Assembly (NCBI GenBank): GCA_050011895.1
Contig: JBEKIF010000008.1
Coordinates: forward strand, 62,001 to 126,000
Source: DATBGO01 sp050011895
GTDB lineage: Bacteria; Actinomycetota; Actinomycetes; Streptosporangiales; Streptosporangiaceae
Length of the DNA stretch: 64,000 nt
Reading direction: 5' to 3'
Shown in pieces: positions 53,586 through 62,624 of this stretch; the stretch's first letter is position 1; every line of letters begins with the position of its first letter. The position numbers and the translations under genes were made by a program. Under the pieces are notes generated by a model, which saw only the letters and a program-made list of their open reading frames with translations, was not told where the DNA came from and searched no databases.

Positions 53586-55370
53586 TCAGTACCGGGCCGC
53601 CGCAGTGCGCAGGTCCTCGCGGAAGCGGTGGTATTCGGACAGCTCCTGCTCGGCGGGCGCGACCACCATCTCGCGGGCCACGACGGCCATCTGGGCCCGC
53701 ATCTCCGATTCGACCTGGTCGTGCTCGCGCCTGGCCGCGGTCCGCACCAGGTTCATGCAGCCTGACGCGGTCAGCCAGCCGAGGAACAGGAATGCCGCGA
53801 GCATGACGCAGATCCACGGGATCAAGGCGACGTCCGCAAACAACCGCGGCACGTTTGCCGCGGCGTGGAAGACGCCGAAGGCGACGATCACGCCGATCCA
53901 GGCCAGCCCGACGATCACGGCTCCGAGCAGCAGGCCCTGAGCGGCACCGATCAGCCACCACCATGGCTCGATCTTGCCCTCGGCCGGCAGCGACTCGCCG
54001 ATGGCAGTGCCGAGCGCGGCGGGTATCTCGTCGGCCCTGGACCGCACAGCGGCGCGGACCGTCCTCGACCATGGTTTCGGCAACGGCGGGCCGACCTCGT
54101 CGGCCAGCTGGGTGAGCGCATTGTCGATCTCCGCCTGCTGAGCTCCCGAAGGACCGGCCGTTGTCGTCCTCAGTTCCGCCCAGAGCTTCCCGAGCCTCGT
54201 CTTCCGCACCGGATCGCGGCCCGTCAGCCGGTCCACCAGCCAGGCGACCGGCCAGCCGACGTAGTCGATGGCCCGGAGCTCGCGGGCACTTTCCAGCGAG
54301 TCACCCACCCCCGACACACCTGCCGCCCGGCAAAACGCATCGACCAGCTGGCTTGTGGCAGCGGCCGGGATCATATCGGTGCTGTCCCCTGCGGCGGCGG
54401 TCTCGCTGCCGGCGCCGGCGCCAGGCCATGCGGGCGGCACGTCATCCGGGTCCAGCAGGCCCGGTGCCGCCACCAGCGCGGTGGCGGCATCGACATAGGG
54501 CGCGAATCTCGCGACGACGACGTCGACATCGGCTGAGATGCGGGCGCTGGCCGCCCGGCGCTGCGTGACCGCATCGATCAGCAATTTGCGCAGTTCATCG
54601 AGGCCCGTCCCGGTGACAGCCGAGGTGACCAGGATCGCGGCCTCATGCAGCCCCTCGGAATCGAGGAGCCGGCGCAGATCGGATATGCAGTCCTCAGTCT
54701 GGTCCTCGGTCAGCAGGTCAGTCTGGTTCAGCACCACCGCGACCACCTCAGCGTGGCCGGCCAGCGGCACCAGGAACCTGCGGTGCACGGCCGAGTCCGC
54801 GTACTTCTGCGGGTCGAGCACCCACACCATCAGGTCAGCCAGCTCGACCAGCCGGTCGACCTGCCCAGAGGAACCGGCCACGACGGAGTCGTGGTCGGGG
54901 AGGTCGAGCAGGACGAGCCCCGCCATGGCTTCCTCGCCGCGGTCGAGCGCGCTGCTCCGCGCATACCGGTACCTGCGCGGCACGGCGAGCCACTCCAGCA
55001 GCGGCCCGGAGCCGGCCACCCCCCAGACGCAGGCGTGCGCGTCCCTGGTGATCGGCCGGGTGACGCCCACGGTCGAGAAGTCAGCACCCGCCAGCCGGTT
55101 GAAGAGCGAGGACTTCCCGCTGCCTGTGCCGCCGGCCAGCGCCACCACCGTGTGACGGGCCGACAGCCGCAGCCGTTCGCCGGCCCTGGCCAGCAGCTCC
55201 TCCGAATCATGCAGGAGCTTCTTGCTGAACCCGTCGCTGCCGCTGCGGGCCGCGCCGATCTGGATCAGCCCGGCCAGCGCGGTCAGCCGGCCTGACAGGC
55301 CAGCCCCCGTCCCGGCCGCGTCCAGCTCGGCGAACTCGCTGCCGGGCCCGGGCACCGCTGCGCCGGTCAT
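53586..55370 (-). CDS. Dynamin-like GTPase with two C-terminal membrane helices
   Basis: The 594-residue protein has a P-loop GTPase domain: ALAGGTGSGKSSLFNRLAG (about residues 76-94), with FSTVGVTRPIT as switch I, LLDLPDHDSV as G3 and VLNQTDLLT as G4. Two hydrophobic helices near residues 470-540 (WWWLIGAAQGLLLGAVIVG and IPWICVMLAAFLFLGWL) should anchor it in the membrane. The upstream partner gene encodes a second GTPase without membrane helices, and the two overlap by 4 bp. The pairing resembles the DynA/DynB dynamins of Streptomyces, which stabilise sporulation septa. That role is an inference from architecture. Confidence 0.83.
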   Translation of the reverse strand: MTGAAVPGPGSEFAELDAAGTGAGLSGRLTALAGLIQIGAARSGSDGFSKKLLHDSEELLARAGERLRLSARHTVVALAGGTGSGKSSLFNRLAGADFSTVGVTRPITRDAHACVWGVAGSGPLLEWLAVPRRYRYARSSALDRGEEAMAGLVLLDLPDHDSVVAGSSGQVDRLVELADLMVWVLDPQKYADSAVHRRFLVPLAGHAEVVAVVLNQTDLLTEDQTEDCISDLRRLLDSEGLHEAAILVTSAVTGTGLDELRKLLIDAVTQRRAASARISADVDVVVARFAPYVDAATALVAAPGLLDPDDVPPAWPGAGAGSETAAAGDSTDMIPAAATSQLVDAFCRAAGVSGVGDSLESARELRAIDYVGWPVAWLVDRLTGRDPVRKTRLGKLWAELRTTTAGPSGAQQAEIDNALTQLADEVGPPLPKPWSRTVRAAVRSRADEIPAALGTAIGESLPAEGKIEPWWWLIGAAQGLLLGAVIVGLAWIGVIVAFGVFHAAANVPRLFADVALIPWICVMLAAFLFLGWLTASGCMNLVRTAARREHDQVESEMRAQMAVVAREMVVAPAEQELSEYHRFREDLRTAAARY

Positions 55371-57349
55371 CTGGCCGCCTCCAGGGTGGACGCCGCCTGG
55401 TAGAGGTGCATAGCGGCCGTCTCCTCGGGCTCGCCCGCCGCGTCGATGACCTCAGCGAAGCGTCGCATCTCCTCGGCGAAAAGCAGGCTGATCCGGTCAT
55501 GCAGGTCGAGGCGGGCCCTGCCGCCGAGATCACGCAACGGTCCCGCACCGAACAGGGATGTCAGCACGCGCTGCGGGACCGCGCTAGTACCTTCGGTCAC
55601 CGCCACGTCGCCGGCGCCATAACCCAGCAGGCCGATCGTTAGCACCAGCGCCAGCGACTCATCGTCGAACGAAGCCACCCGAGCGACCGAGCGCTTGGTC
55701 ACGTTCTCCGCCCGGACCAGCTGCCGCACGTGATCCTGCCAGGCGCTGATGGCCCGGGCCGAACGCGTCGCCAGGTCAGGTGACGACCTGGCCAGACCGG
55801 CCGCGGTCACGGGCCGGGCGGCCACGGGACCGGCAGCCACCGGCCCGGCAGCCACCGGGTCGCGGCCCTCACCTGCGGGATGGGTGAAGTCCAGCTCGGC
55901 CGCCGCGGCGAACGCAGGATCGGCCGACGATTTACCGGCGTCGGCGGCGGCCAGCCCGTCCAGCAGCGCCGCGCCCGCCGAGTGCTCCTGCCACCGCATG
56001 ACGACGTCCTCGGCGGTCCGGTCGGCGATCGAGGCCACCAGCGTCTCAAGCCCGCCACGCAGCGCGCTCTTCAGCGCATTGGCCCTAGCCGGCATGCGCC
56101 GCCTGCGGGGCCGCCCGGCTGGCCTGCCTGCCCTGCGTACCTGCAACATGCGCAGCAGGTCGCCGGTACCGGTGAACTCCTGCCAGCGGGCCAGGATCTC
56201 GCCGCGCAGCAGCGAGCCGTTCCTGGTAGCCTCGTCGATCTCCGCCAGGCTGGCCGAATATGCCGATTCGACGCGGGCCCGCAGCTCCGAGCGAAGGGTC
56301 AGCTGCTCCTCGGCGTGTACGGCCAGTGCAGGCACCCTGGCGCGGAAGGTGTCGAGCACTCCCGACATGGTCTGGGTCAGGACGGCGATCCGCCGTTCTT
56401 CCCGGACAGCGGTCTCCTCCAGCCATTGCCGGACCGGGCCGTAGATCGCAGGCGGCAGGGTACCATCCGTGAGATCGGTCTCGGCGATCATGAAGCGCCG
56501 CGCTTCCCTGAGGCCATTGGCGGCCAGCATCGCGTCGAAATGCGCGGTGAGCGGCCGGGCGGATTCTTCAGGTACCCGGGACAGCACGATGGCCAGCGCG
56601 GCGCCCCGGTCCCTGGCCTCCTGCAGCAGGTCCCAGACCGCGGCATCGGCGTAGCGGCTCGAGCTGGTCATGAACAGCCACAGGTCAGACGCGTCGAGGA
56701 ACTGGTGCGCGAACTCACGGTGGGCCTGGACGACGGAGTCAATGTCTGGCGTGTCCAGCAGTGCGACGCCCTCCGGCATGCCCTCGCTTGCGGCCAGCAC
56801 GAGCAGGCCGTCCCTGCCTGGCATCGCCAGGCCCTGCTGGCGGACCCGCGGCAGCGTCGGCAGGAACACATTCTCGGCGAACCAGCGGGCGTCGCTTGGA
56901 TGACAGGCCAGCACCGGGCTGTTCGTCGTCGGCCGGCGGATGCCCGTCGCACTGACTTTCATGCCGACCAGGCTGTTCATGAGCGTGGACTTGCCCGCGC
57001 CGGTGGACCCGACCAGTGCCACCAGAATCGGGGCCGCTGACTGCCGCAACCGCGGCAGCAGGTAATCATCGATCTGGCTGAGCAGCTTCCGCCGCTCGGC
57101 CCTCGCCTCCTCGACCCCAGGCGCCTCGAAGAAGAGCGGCAGCTCGACGATCTGATGACGGAGCGCGAGCAGGGCTGACTCAAGCTTCCGCGCGTCGACC
57201 CGGACGTGCGGCTCCCCCTCCGGCGCCGCCGCGCTGGGTCCGGGCCGGGCTGCGCTGACCGCGGGAGCTGTCCCCGGGACGTGCGCGGCAGCTGCGCCTG
57301 CGTCGTCACGCGGCGCCGAAGCAGCCGTCACGCCCTGTCCTTCTGTCAT
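55367..57349 (-). CDS. Dynamin-like GTPase, cytoplasmic partner
   Basis: The 660-residue product has a dynamin-family GTPase domain: ALVGSTGAGKSTLMNSLVG (about residues 109-127), GIRRPTTNSPVL as switch I, VALLDTPDIDSV as G3, and IVLSRVPEE in the G4 position. Long helical regions without obvious membrane segments follow. A Pro/Ala/Gly linker with three VAAGP-type 18-bp repeats (about 55810-55865) sits near residue 500. The stop overlaps the start of the membrane-bound partner (ATGA). Likely co-operating GTPases in membrane or septum remodelling. Confidence 0.83.
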   Translation of the reverse strand: MTEGQGVTAASAPRDDAGAAAAHVPGTAPAVSAARPGPSAAAPEGEPHVRVDARKLESALLALRHQIVELPLFFEAPGVEEARAERRKLLSQIDDYLLPRLRQSAAPILVALVGSTGAGKSTLMNSLVGMKVSATGIRRPTTNSPVLACHPSDARWFAENVFLPTLPRVRQQGLAMPGRDGLLVLAASEGMPEGVALLDTPDIDSVVQAHREFAHQFLDASDLWLFMTSSSRYADAAVWDLLQEARDRGAALAIVLSRVPEESARPLTAHFDAMLAANGLREARRFMIAETDLTDGTLPPAIYGPVRQWLEETAVREERRIAVLTQTMSGVLDTFRARVPALAVHAEEQLTLRSELRARVESAYSASLAEIDEATRNGSLLRGEILARWQEFTGTGDLLRMLQVRRAGRPAGRPRRRRMPARANALKSALRGGLETLVASIADRTAEDVVMRWQEHSAGAALLDGLAAADAGKSSADPAFAAAAELDFTHPAGEGRDPVAAGPVAAGPVAARPVTAAGLARSSPDLATRSARAISAWQDHVRQLVRAENVTKRSVARVASFDDESLALVLTIGLLGYGAGDVAVTEGTSAVPQRVLTSLFGAGPLRDLGGRARLDLHDRISLLFAEEMRRFAEVIDAAGEPEETAAMHLYQAASTLEAAR

Positions 57350-57882
57350 GCCGTGCGGCCTCCTGACCCCGGCAGCTGGCCGGTCACGGAGCCATCCCTT
57401 CTTACCAGGTCACGACCCTGGGTCGGCCAGGTCACCTGGTCCTGGCCGCTGCCAGGGTGGCAGCCTCAGCCGGGCGCGCGAGCCCTGCCTTGCCCCTCCA
57501 GGCTTCAGCGCCCCCGCGAGCTTCAGCCCGCCGCTCAGATTTGGTCACTACCTCACCCACCACCGCGACGGCCGCAGGCCGTCTCGCTAGCCTCGCGGCA
57601 TCTTGGGTGCCCGTATCCAGTCGTGCCGTAATTGTGCGCTGCGAATGCAGGTTACCGTCCGTTACTATCCGGTATGACCGAAACGGGAGTCCTGATGAGA
57701 CGTCAGTGAGCAACCAGGATATCCGCGATGACCTGCAGGTGCCAGGTAGTTTGCGGGCAGTTCGCTGGCAATGCGGCGTATCGGCAGTCGCGGCGCATCG
57801 GCAGTCGCGGCGTCTCGGCAGTCGCGGCGCATCGGCAGGAGCGTCGCAGCGCACGGCGGCGATGGCCAGGTGACGGCTCGGG
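57350..57882. other. Intergenic region between cobH and the dynamin-like genes, with 17-bp repeats
   Basis: No gene is supported in about 530 bp. CCAGGT-C-ACCTGG (57427-57439) is a perfect 6-bp palindrome about 80 bp before the dynamin start and could be an operator. The decamer GGTATGACCG (57671-57680) matches, inverted, the one upstream of glbO. From 57780 to 57840 a 17-bp unit (ATCGGCAGTCGCGGCGC) is repeated about three and a half times. The leftward promoter for the dynamin pair must lie here, but no clear consensus was found. Confidence 0.55.
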
Positions 57883-58551
57883 CTACCGGCCGGCTGCGGG
57901 CGGCGGCCCGGCTGGGCCACCCCACCCGGCCCTGATGGCCGTCGCCGAGAGCAGCAGCGCGTTGAACGCCGCCGCGGCCACGGCTGCACCGCCTTTCTCC
58001 GAGACATTGCTCATCGAGCGCAGCCCGCTGGCCCGTAGTGCGTCCTTGGCCTCAGCTGCGCCGACAAAGCCGACCGGCATGCCGACCACGAAGGCGGGTT
58101 CAACGCCCCTGCTGAGGATCTCCTCGAGGGCGCTGGGCGCACAGCCGACCACCCACACCGCGCCCGGACCAACCTGGCCGAATGCCAGCCGCACGGCCGC
58201 CGCGGGCCTGCTGAGGCCAGCTGTGCGGGACAGCCGCCGGGTCAATGGCTCGTCGAGCTTGCAGATCACCGGGCAGCCGGTGATCCCGGCCGCGACCATG
58301 GCGGCATCGACGATCACCGGCGCTCCATCGGCCAGCGCGGTGACGGCCCACTCGAGTGCCTGCTCATCGCAGACCAGGTCGGTGGCGTAATCGAAATCAG
58401 CGCTCGCGTGGATCACCCACTCGGTGACGTCCCTGCTGAACCGCGGCAGCCGGGAAAGGTCAATCCGGGACCGCAGGATCCGGTACGACTCTTCGTCCAG
58501 CCGATCTGCGCCATCCGCGCTGGCGGCCACATCGTCGGGCCTGGGAATCAC
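57883..58551 (-). CDS. cobH: Precorrin-8X methylmutase / cobalt-precorrin-8 methylmutase
   Basis: This 222-residue enzyme moves the C11 methyl group to C12 to form hydrogenobyrinic or cobyrinic acid. The catalytic His48 lies in VIHASADFDYA, the family signature. VIVDAAMVAAGI, PSALEEIL and FVVGMPVGFVGAAEAKDAL are further conserved blocks. The C-terminus is a little longer than average and ends in a Pro/Ala/Gly tail. GTG 58551 has GAGGAGG 7 nt upstream. Other corrin-ring genes are not adjacent, and no riboswitch precedes it. It therefore stands apart from the 12-17 kb cob genes. Confidence 0.93.
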   Translation of the reverse strand: MIPRPDDVAASADGADRLDEESYRILRSRIDLSRLPRFSRDVTEWVIHASADFDYATDLVCDEQALEWAVTALADGAPVIVDAAMVAAGITGCPVICKLDEPLTRRLSRTAGLSRPAAAVRLAFGQVGPGAVWVVGCAPSALEEILSRGVEPAFVVGMPVGFVGAAEAKDALRASGLRSMSNVSEKGGAAVAAAAFNALLLSATAIRAGWGGPAGPPPAAGR

Positions 58552-58912
58552 GCAGCCACCTCCTCGAGCCGACCTCGGCCGCAGGGCATATCGCGTGCTC
58601 CGGGCACGTTAGCAGGCGCGCGCCCCAAGGACACGGTAAGTCCGTCACGCCACGGCCGCCCGCTGGCCTGTTCGCCGCCCGCTGCAGTTTGTCCCGGCAG
58701 TCCCGGGCCTGGCACGCGAGGATATCCAGGTCCGCCGATACACTGACGGGGCACGTCGGGGCCTTCGCTGCGCGGGGCGGGCTGGCCCGGTACCCGGCGG
58801 TGTTCAGCGATTATTGCGGCGGCGTTCAGGCTGGCCGCAGGTGAGATCCGGTTAGCTCGGTTAGGCCGGTCGCCCGTGACAAGGTAACTGTACTTATCTG
58901 AATGGAGCATCC
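58552..58912. other. Divergent intergenic region between cobH and the epimerase gene
   Basis: No gene is seen in about 360 bp. The right end has the epimerase gene's GGAG site 6 nt before its ATG, behind an AT-rich patch (GGTAACTGTACTTATCTG, 58881-58898) that may hold a -10 element. No riboswitch or strong repeat was found. Confidence 0.4.
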
Positions 58913-59827
58913 ATGGCGGACGAGAGTCGTGCCCGGGTTCTGGTAACCGGCGGGTCCGGCTTCATCGGGCGGCGCCTGGTCCGCGCGCTGCTCGACGCCG
59001 GTGCCGATGTCACCGTGGCGGACCTGCGGCCGTTCCCGGGCGGCCAGGTCCGTACCATCCTCGGCGACCTGCGCGATCCGTCGGTCGTAGCCCGGGCGAT
59101 CCAGCCAGGCACCGACGCCGTGTTCCATCTGGCGGCGGTGACCCGAGTGCTGCTGTCGGTGGATGACCCGGCGGGGACATACCGGCTCAACGTGGACGCT
59201 ACCGCGGGCCTGCTTGAGCAGGCCCGCCTGCACGGTGTCGGCACCTTCGTGCTCGCCTCGACCAACGCGGTGACTGGCGACGTGGGAACCGCGACGATCA
59301 CCGAGCAGGCTACGCTGCGCCCGCTCACGCCCTATGGGGCGACCAAGGCGGCCGGCGAGATGCTGCTGAGCGCCTACGCCGCAAGCTATGGCATGACCTG
59401 CAGTGCGCTGCGGTTTTCCAACGTCTATGGTCCTGGCATGCAGGAGAAAGACAGCCTGATACCTAGGCTGATGCGCGCCGCCGCCGGCGGCCACGGCGTT
59501 CAGGTCTACGGCGATGGCACCCAGGTCCGCGACCTGGTGCACGTCGACGACATCGTCGCGGGCACCCTGGCGGCCTTTCGGGCGGCCTACAGCGGCCCGC
59601 TCATCCTCGGTTCAGGAGAATCGGTGTCGGTCAACGACATCCTGGCCGCCGCCCGCGCCGTCACCGGTGCGGACCTTCCCGCCGAGCATGTCCAGGCCAA
59701 GCCCGGCGAGATGCCGGCGGTGATCGTTGACATCACCGCCGCCCGGGCAGTTGGCTACGAGCCGGCGCATGATCTCAAGTCCGGCCTGGCGACCGTCTGG
59801 CCAGAATTCTCGGAGGCGGCCCAGTGA
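58913..59827 (+). CDS. NAD-dependent sugar epimerase/dehydratase
   Basis: The 304-residue extended short-chain dehydrogenase has the NAD-binding VTGGSGFIGRRLVRALL at the N-terminus, VFHLAAVTRVLLSVDDP, and an active-site YGATKAAGE (YxxxK) with ASTNAV before it. LRFSNVYGPGM and HVDDIVAGTLAAF follow, as in UDP-glucose 4-epimerase-like enzymes. The exact sugar nucleotide is not clear. Its stop overlaps the glycosyltransferase start (GTGA), so it probably supplies that enzyme or modifies a sugar in the same pathway. Confidence 0.9.
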   Translation: MADESRARVLVTGGSGFIGRRLVRALLDAGADVTVADLRPFPGGQVRTILGDLRDPSVVARAIQPGTDAVFHLAAVTRVLLSVDDPAGTYRLNVDATAGLLEQARLHGVGTFVLASTNAVTGDVGTATITEQATLRPLTPYGATKAAGEMLLSAYAASYGMTCSALRFSNVYGPGMQEKDSLIPRLMRAAAGGHGVQVYGDGTQVRDLVHVDDIVAGTLAAFRAAYSGPLILGSGESVSVNDILAAARAVTGADLPAEHVQAKPGEMPAVIVDITAARAVGYEPAHDLKSGLATVWPEFSEAAQ

Positions 59828-60753
59828 CACCCGCGCGCTCCAGGGACGAGAGCATCGATAGCGCCGCCATCCGCGCGTTCACCGACCAATATGGCGCGCT
59901 CGCCACCGCGCTGCCCCCGCTGGCCATTGTGATCGCCGCCTTCAACGAGGAAGGCTCCGTCGGCACCGTCCTCGCGGCCCTGCCGGAGACCGTCGCCGGG
60001 CTAGCCGCCGCGAAGATCGTGGTCAGCGACGGCGCCGCCGACGGCACGGCCAAGGAGGCCGCCGAGGCGGGCGCCCTGGTCTGCGACGTGCCGGTCAACC
60101 GCGGCCAGGGCGCCGCGCTGCGGCTCGGCTACCGCATCGCCCGCGAGGGCGGCGCCAGCTACATCGTGACGACCGACGCAGACGGTCAGTACAACCCCGC
60201 GGAGATCGAGAGGCTGCTCGCGCCGATCCTGGCCGGGCGGGCGGACTTCGTGACCGGATCGCGTGCGCTCGGCAGCGAGGAGACCACGGATCCGGTACGC
60301 CGCCTCGGCGTCCGGGTATTTGCCCTGGTCATCAGCGTGCTTGCGGGCAAGCGCATCACCGACCCCGCCTTCGGGCTCCGGGCCATGCGTGCTGAGGTCA
60401 CCGGTTCGGTTCAGCTTGAGCAGCCGCAGTACCAGTCGGCCGAGCTCCTGATCGCCGTCATCGCCCGAGGATTCCGGGTGGCGGAGGTGCCTGCGACAAT
60501 CCACAAGCGCAGGGTCGGCGAGAGCAAAAAGGGGCGCAACACGTTTTACGCGCTGCACTTTGCCGGCGTGATCGCAGGCACCTGGTGGCGCGAGCGTCAC
60601 GGCCGGGCGCGCAGGTCCCGGTCGGCACCGGGCGCTGACCTGCCCCGGGCAGCCGCAACGGGCACTGGCTCGCCGTCGGGACCGGTGAAGGCGGAGGTGC
60701 CGGCCGGGGAGCCGGGCGAGACCTTGGACCCTCGATCCGCGAATAGCACATAA
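59824..60753 (+). CDS. Family 2 glycosyltransferase (polyprenyl-phosphate sugar transferase type)
   Basis: The 309-residue GT-A enzyme has VIAAFNEEGSVGTVLAALP, VVSDGAADGT, NRGQGAALRLGYRIA, the metal-binding TTDADGQYNP and DFVTGSR, then DPAFGLRAMRAEV. This is the pattern of DPM1-like transferases that move a sugar onto polyprenyl phosphate. No clear membrane helices are present. The last 50 residues are low-complexity, and the last 157 bp also code, on the other strand, for the end of the convergent GtrA gene. It is coupled to the epimerase gene by a GTGA overlap. Confidence 0.9.
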   Translation: MTPARSRDESIDSAAIRAFTDQYGALATALPPLAIVIAAFNEEGSVGTVLAALPETVAGLAAAKIVVSDGAADGTAKEAAEAGALVCDVPVNRGQGAALRLGYRIAREGGASYIVTTDADGQYNPAEIERLLAPILAGRADFVTGSRALGSEETTDPVRRLGVRVFALVISVLAGKRITDPAFGLRAMRAEVTGSVQLEQPQYQSAELLIAVIARGFRVAEVPATIHKRRVGESKKGRNTFYALHFAGVIAGTWWRERHGRARRSRSAPGADLPRAAATGTGSPSGPVKAEVPAGEPGETLDPRSANST

Positions 60754-61217
60754 TGGAAGATGACGAACCTGGTAACGAAAGTCACGCAGTTCGCCATGAG
60801 ATAGGCCGCGTTCACCACTGCGACACGCTGCCAGTGGCCAAGGCCCATCGAAACGGCCCAGACGCTCGCGAAGTGACTCACCACGCCCAGGACGATCCAA
60901 CTGCCGACCGCGACGGCCCAGAACGGCAAGGTCTCCTTGAGCACGTGCGGCCTGCCCTTGCGCTCCCACGCCCAGCGGCTCAGCACGTAACTCACCGCCG
61001 CGCCGACCATCGAGGCAATCACCGCCGATGTGCCGGCACTCAGGTGCGAAAGGCCGACCAGCAGCGCCAGCGTCAGCTGGCTGGTGGCCACGGCCGCGAG
61101 TGACACGGGCACGAACCGCATGAATCGATTGCCGGTATTGGTGCGGAGCCATCGCCGCAACGATCCGGGAAGCAGCAGCCACACAACCCTAACGATCTTG
61201 GGTGGTGCCATAGTCAT
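60597..61217 (-). CDS. GtrA family membrane protein
   Basis: The 206-residue product has four membrane helices in the GtrA layout: FMRFVPVSLAAVATSQLTLALLVGL, then ASMVGAAVSYVLSRWAWERKG, AVAVGSWIVLGVVSHF, and FVTRFVIFHYVLFAD at the end of the core. GtrA proteins are thought to flip lipid-linked sugars or help their transferases, which fits the GT2 gene facing it. After the last helix come 45 hydrophilic residues that overlap, antisense, the GT2 C-terminus. The ATG has no strong ribosome-binding site. A TATAAA element for this direction lies at 61365-61360. Confidence 0.87.
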   Translation of the reverse strand: MTMAPPKIVRVVWLLLPGSLRRWLRTNTGNRFMRFVPVSLAAVATSQLTLALLVGLSHLSAGTSAVIASMVGAAVSYVLSRWAWERKGRPHVLKETLPFWAVAVGSWIVLGVVSHFASVWAVSMGLGHWQRVAVVNAAYLMANCVTFVTRFVIFHYVLFADRGSKVSPGSPAGTSAFTGPDGEPVPVAAARGRSAPGADRDLRARP

Positions 61218-61417
61218 GGGTGTCCTAGGTTGACAGCGGCGCTTCGCTGGGGGGAGACAACTTACAGAGTACGGGAGCGCCCGGTGGGGACGGTGAGGCA
61301 GTCCTCTCAGGGTTTCACCCTTGGCGACCGGCCCGGCGTAGCGTGACGCGTCCGATGCATTTATAGCAGCGCAGTGCCTGCGACGCCGACCGGACGGCGA
61401 AGTCGGCCAAGGTCAGG

Positions 61418-61423
61418 TATAAA
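61418..61423 (+). promoter_or_regulatory. Possible -10 element for the SQD1-like gene
   Basis: TATAAA lies 38 bp upstream of the ATG at 61461 in the divergent GtrA/SQD1 intergenic region, one of few AT-rich patches here. No convincing -35 box was found, so this is tentative. Confidence 0.35.
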
Positions 61424-61460
61424 TCTACGACGATTACGGACCACAGGGCGGAGCAAGATC

Positions 61461-62624
61461 ATGAAGATCTTGGTGTTGGGCGGAGACGGCTACCTGGGGT
61501 GGCCAACGGCGCTGCACCTGTCTGGGGCCGGCCACCAGGTGGCCGTCGCCGACAACTTTGCCCGCCGGTCGTATGACTTCGAGATGGGCGTCGACAGCCT
61601 GGTCCCGATCGAGTCATTGCAGACGCGCGTCCGCGTGTGGCATGACCTGACCGGCCAGGCGATTGGCTATTACGTAGGCGATCTCACCGACGCCGACTTT
61701 ACCTACCACATTGTCAGGGATTTCGCTCCCGACGCGGTAGTGCACTACGCCGAGCAGCGCGCCGCGCCGTACTCGATGGTCGACCGAAAGCATGCCGTCT
61801 ACACGCAGGTCAACAATGTGGTCGGCAACCTGAACCTGCTCTACGCCATCGCCGAGATCAATCCCGAGATTCATCTGGTCAAGCTCGGCACGATGGGCGA
61901 ATACGGCACCCCCAACATCGACATCGAGGAAGGCTGGCTCGAGATCGAGCACAAGGGGCGCACTGACCGGGTGCTTTATCCCAAGCGCCCGGGTTCCTTC
62001 TATCACCTCTCCAAGGTGCACGACAGCCACAACATCGAGTTCGCCTGCCGGATCTGGGGGATCCGGTCCACCGACCTGAACCAGGGCGTCGTCTACGGCC
62101 AGCAAACAGCGGAGACCGCCAGGGACGACCGGCTGGCGACCAGGTTCGACTACGACGCTGTCTTCGGCACGGTGCTGAACAGGTTCGTTATCCAGGCAGT
62201 CCTGGGGAGACCGCTGACGGTGTACGGGAACGGGACGCAGACCCGCGGCCTGATCGAGCTCAGGGACACGGTCCGCTGCATCCAGCTGGCCTGCGAGAAC
62301 CCCGCCGACCGGGGCGAGTTCCGGGTGTTCAACCAGATCACCGAACTCATGTCGCTACAGGAGATGGCCGACACGATCGCCGGGGCCTGCCCCGACGAGG
62401 TCACGATCTGCCACGTCGAGAACCCGCGGGTCGAGCTGGAGAACCACCACTACAACGTGGTGCACTCCGGGCTGGTCGAGCTGGGCCTTGAGCCGCGGCT
62501 GCTCTCGGACACGCTGATCGAATCGCTGTTCGAGATCACCAAGCGGTACGCGCACCGGGCCAGGCCGGAGGCCATGATCCCGACGATCGAGTGGCGCAAG
62601 CCGTCGAGCGTGATCTCCAACTAG
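61461..62624 (+). CDS. UDP-sulfoquinovose synthase-like (SQD1) NAD-dependent epimerase
   Basis: The 387-residue protein strongly resembles SQD1/SqdB and archaeal Agl3. It shows ILVLGGDGYLGWPTALHL, HYAEQRAAPYSM, the GTMGEYGTPNIDIEEG block, YPKRPGSFYHLSKVHDS with the catalytic Tyr and Lys, and STDLNQGVVYG. It should convert UDP-glucose plus sulfite to UDP-sulfoquinovose, the head group of sulfoquinovosyl lipids or a sulfonated glycan. I chose ATG 61461 because MKILVLGGDGYLG is the family start and GGAG precedes it; the frame is open upstream to 61374. Its TAG overlaps by 3 bp the stop of the convergent DUF1906 gene. Confidence 0.9.
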   Translation: MKILVLGGDGYLGWPTALHLSGAGHQVAVADNFARRSYDFEMGVDSLVPIESLQTRVRVWHDLTGQAIGYYVGDLTDADFTYHIVRDFAPDAVVHYAEQRAAPYSMVDRKHAVYTQVNNVVGNLNLLYAIAEINPEIHLVKLGTMGEYGTPNIDIEEGWLEIEHKGRTDRVLYPKRPGSFYHLSKVHDSHNIEFACRIWGIRSTDLNQGVVYGQQTAETARDDRLATRFDYDAVFGTVLNRFVIQAVLGRPLTVYGNGTQTRGLIELRDTVRCIQLACENPADRGEFRVFNQITELMSLQEMADTIAGACPDEVTICHVENPRVELENHHYNVVHSGLVELGLEPRLLSDTLIESLFEITKRYAHRARPEAMIPTIEWRKPSSVISN

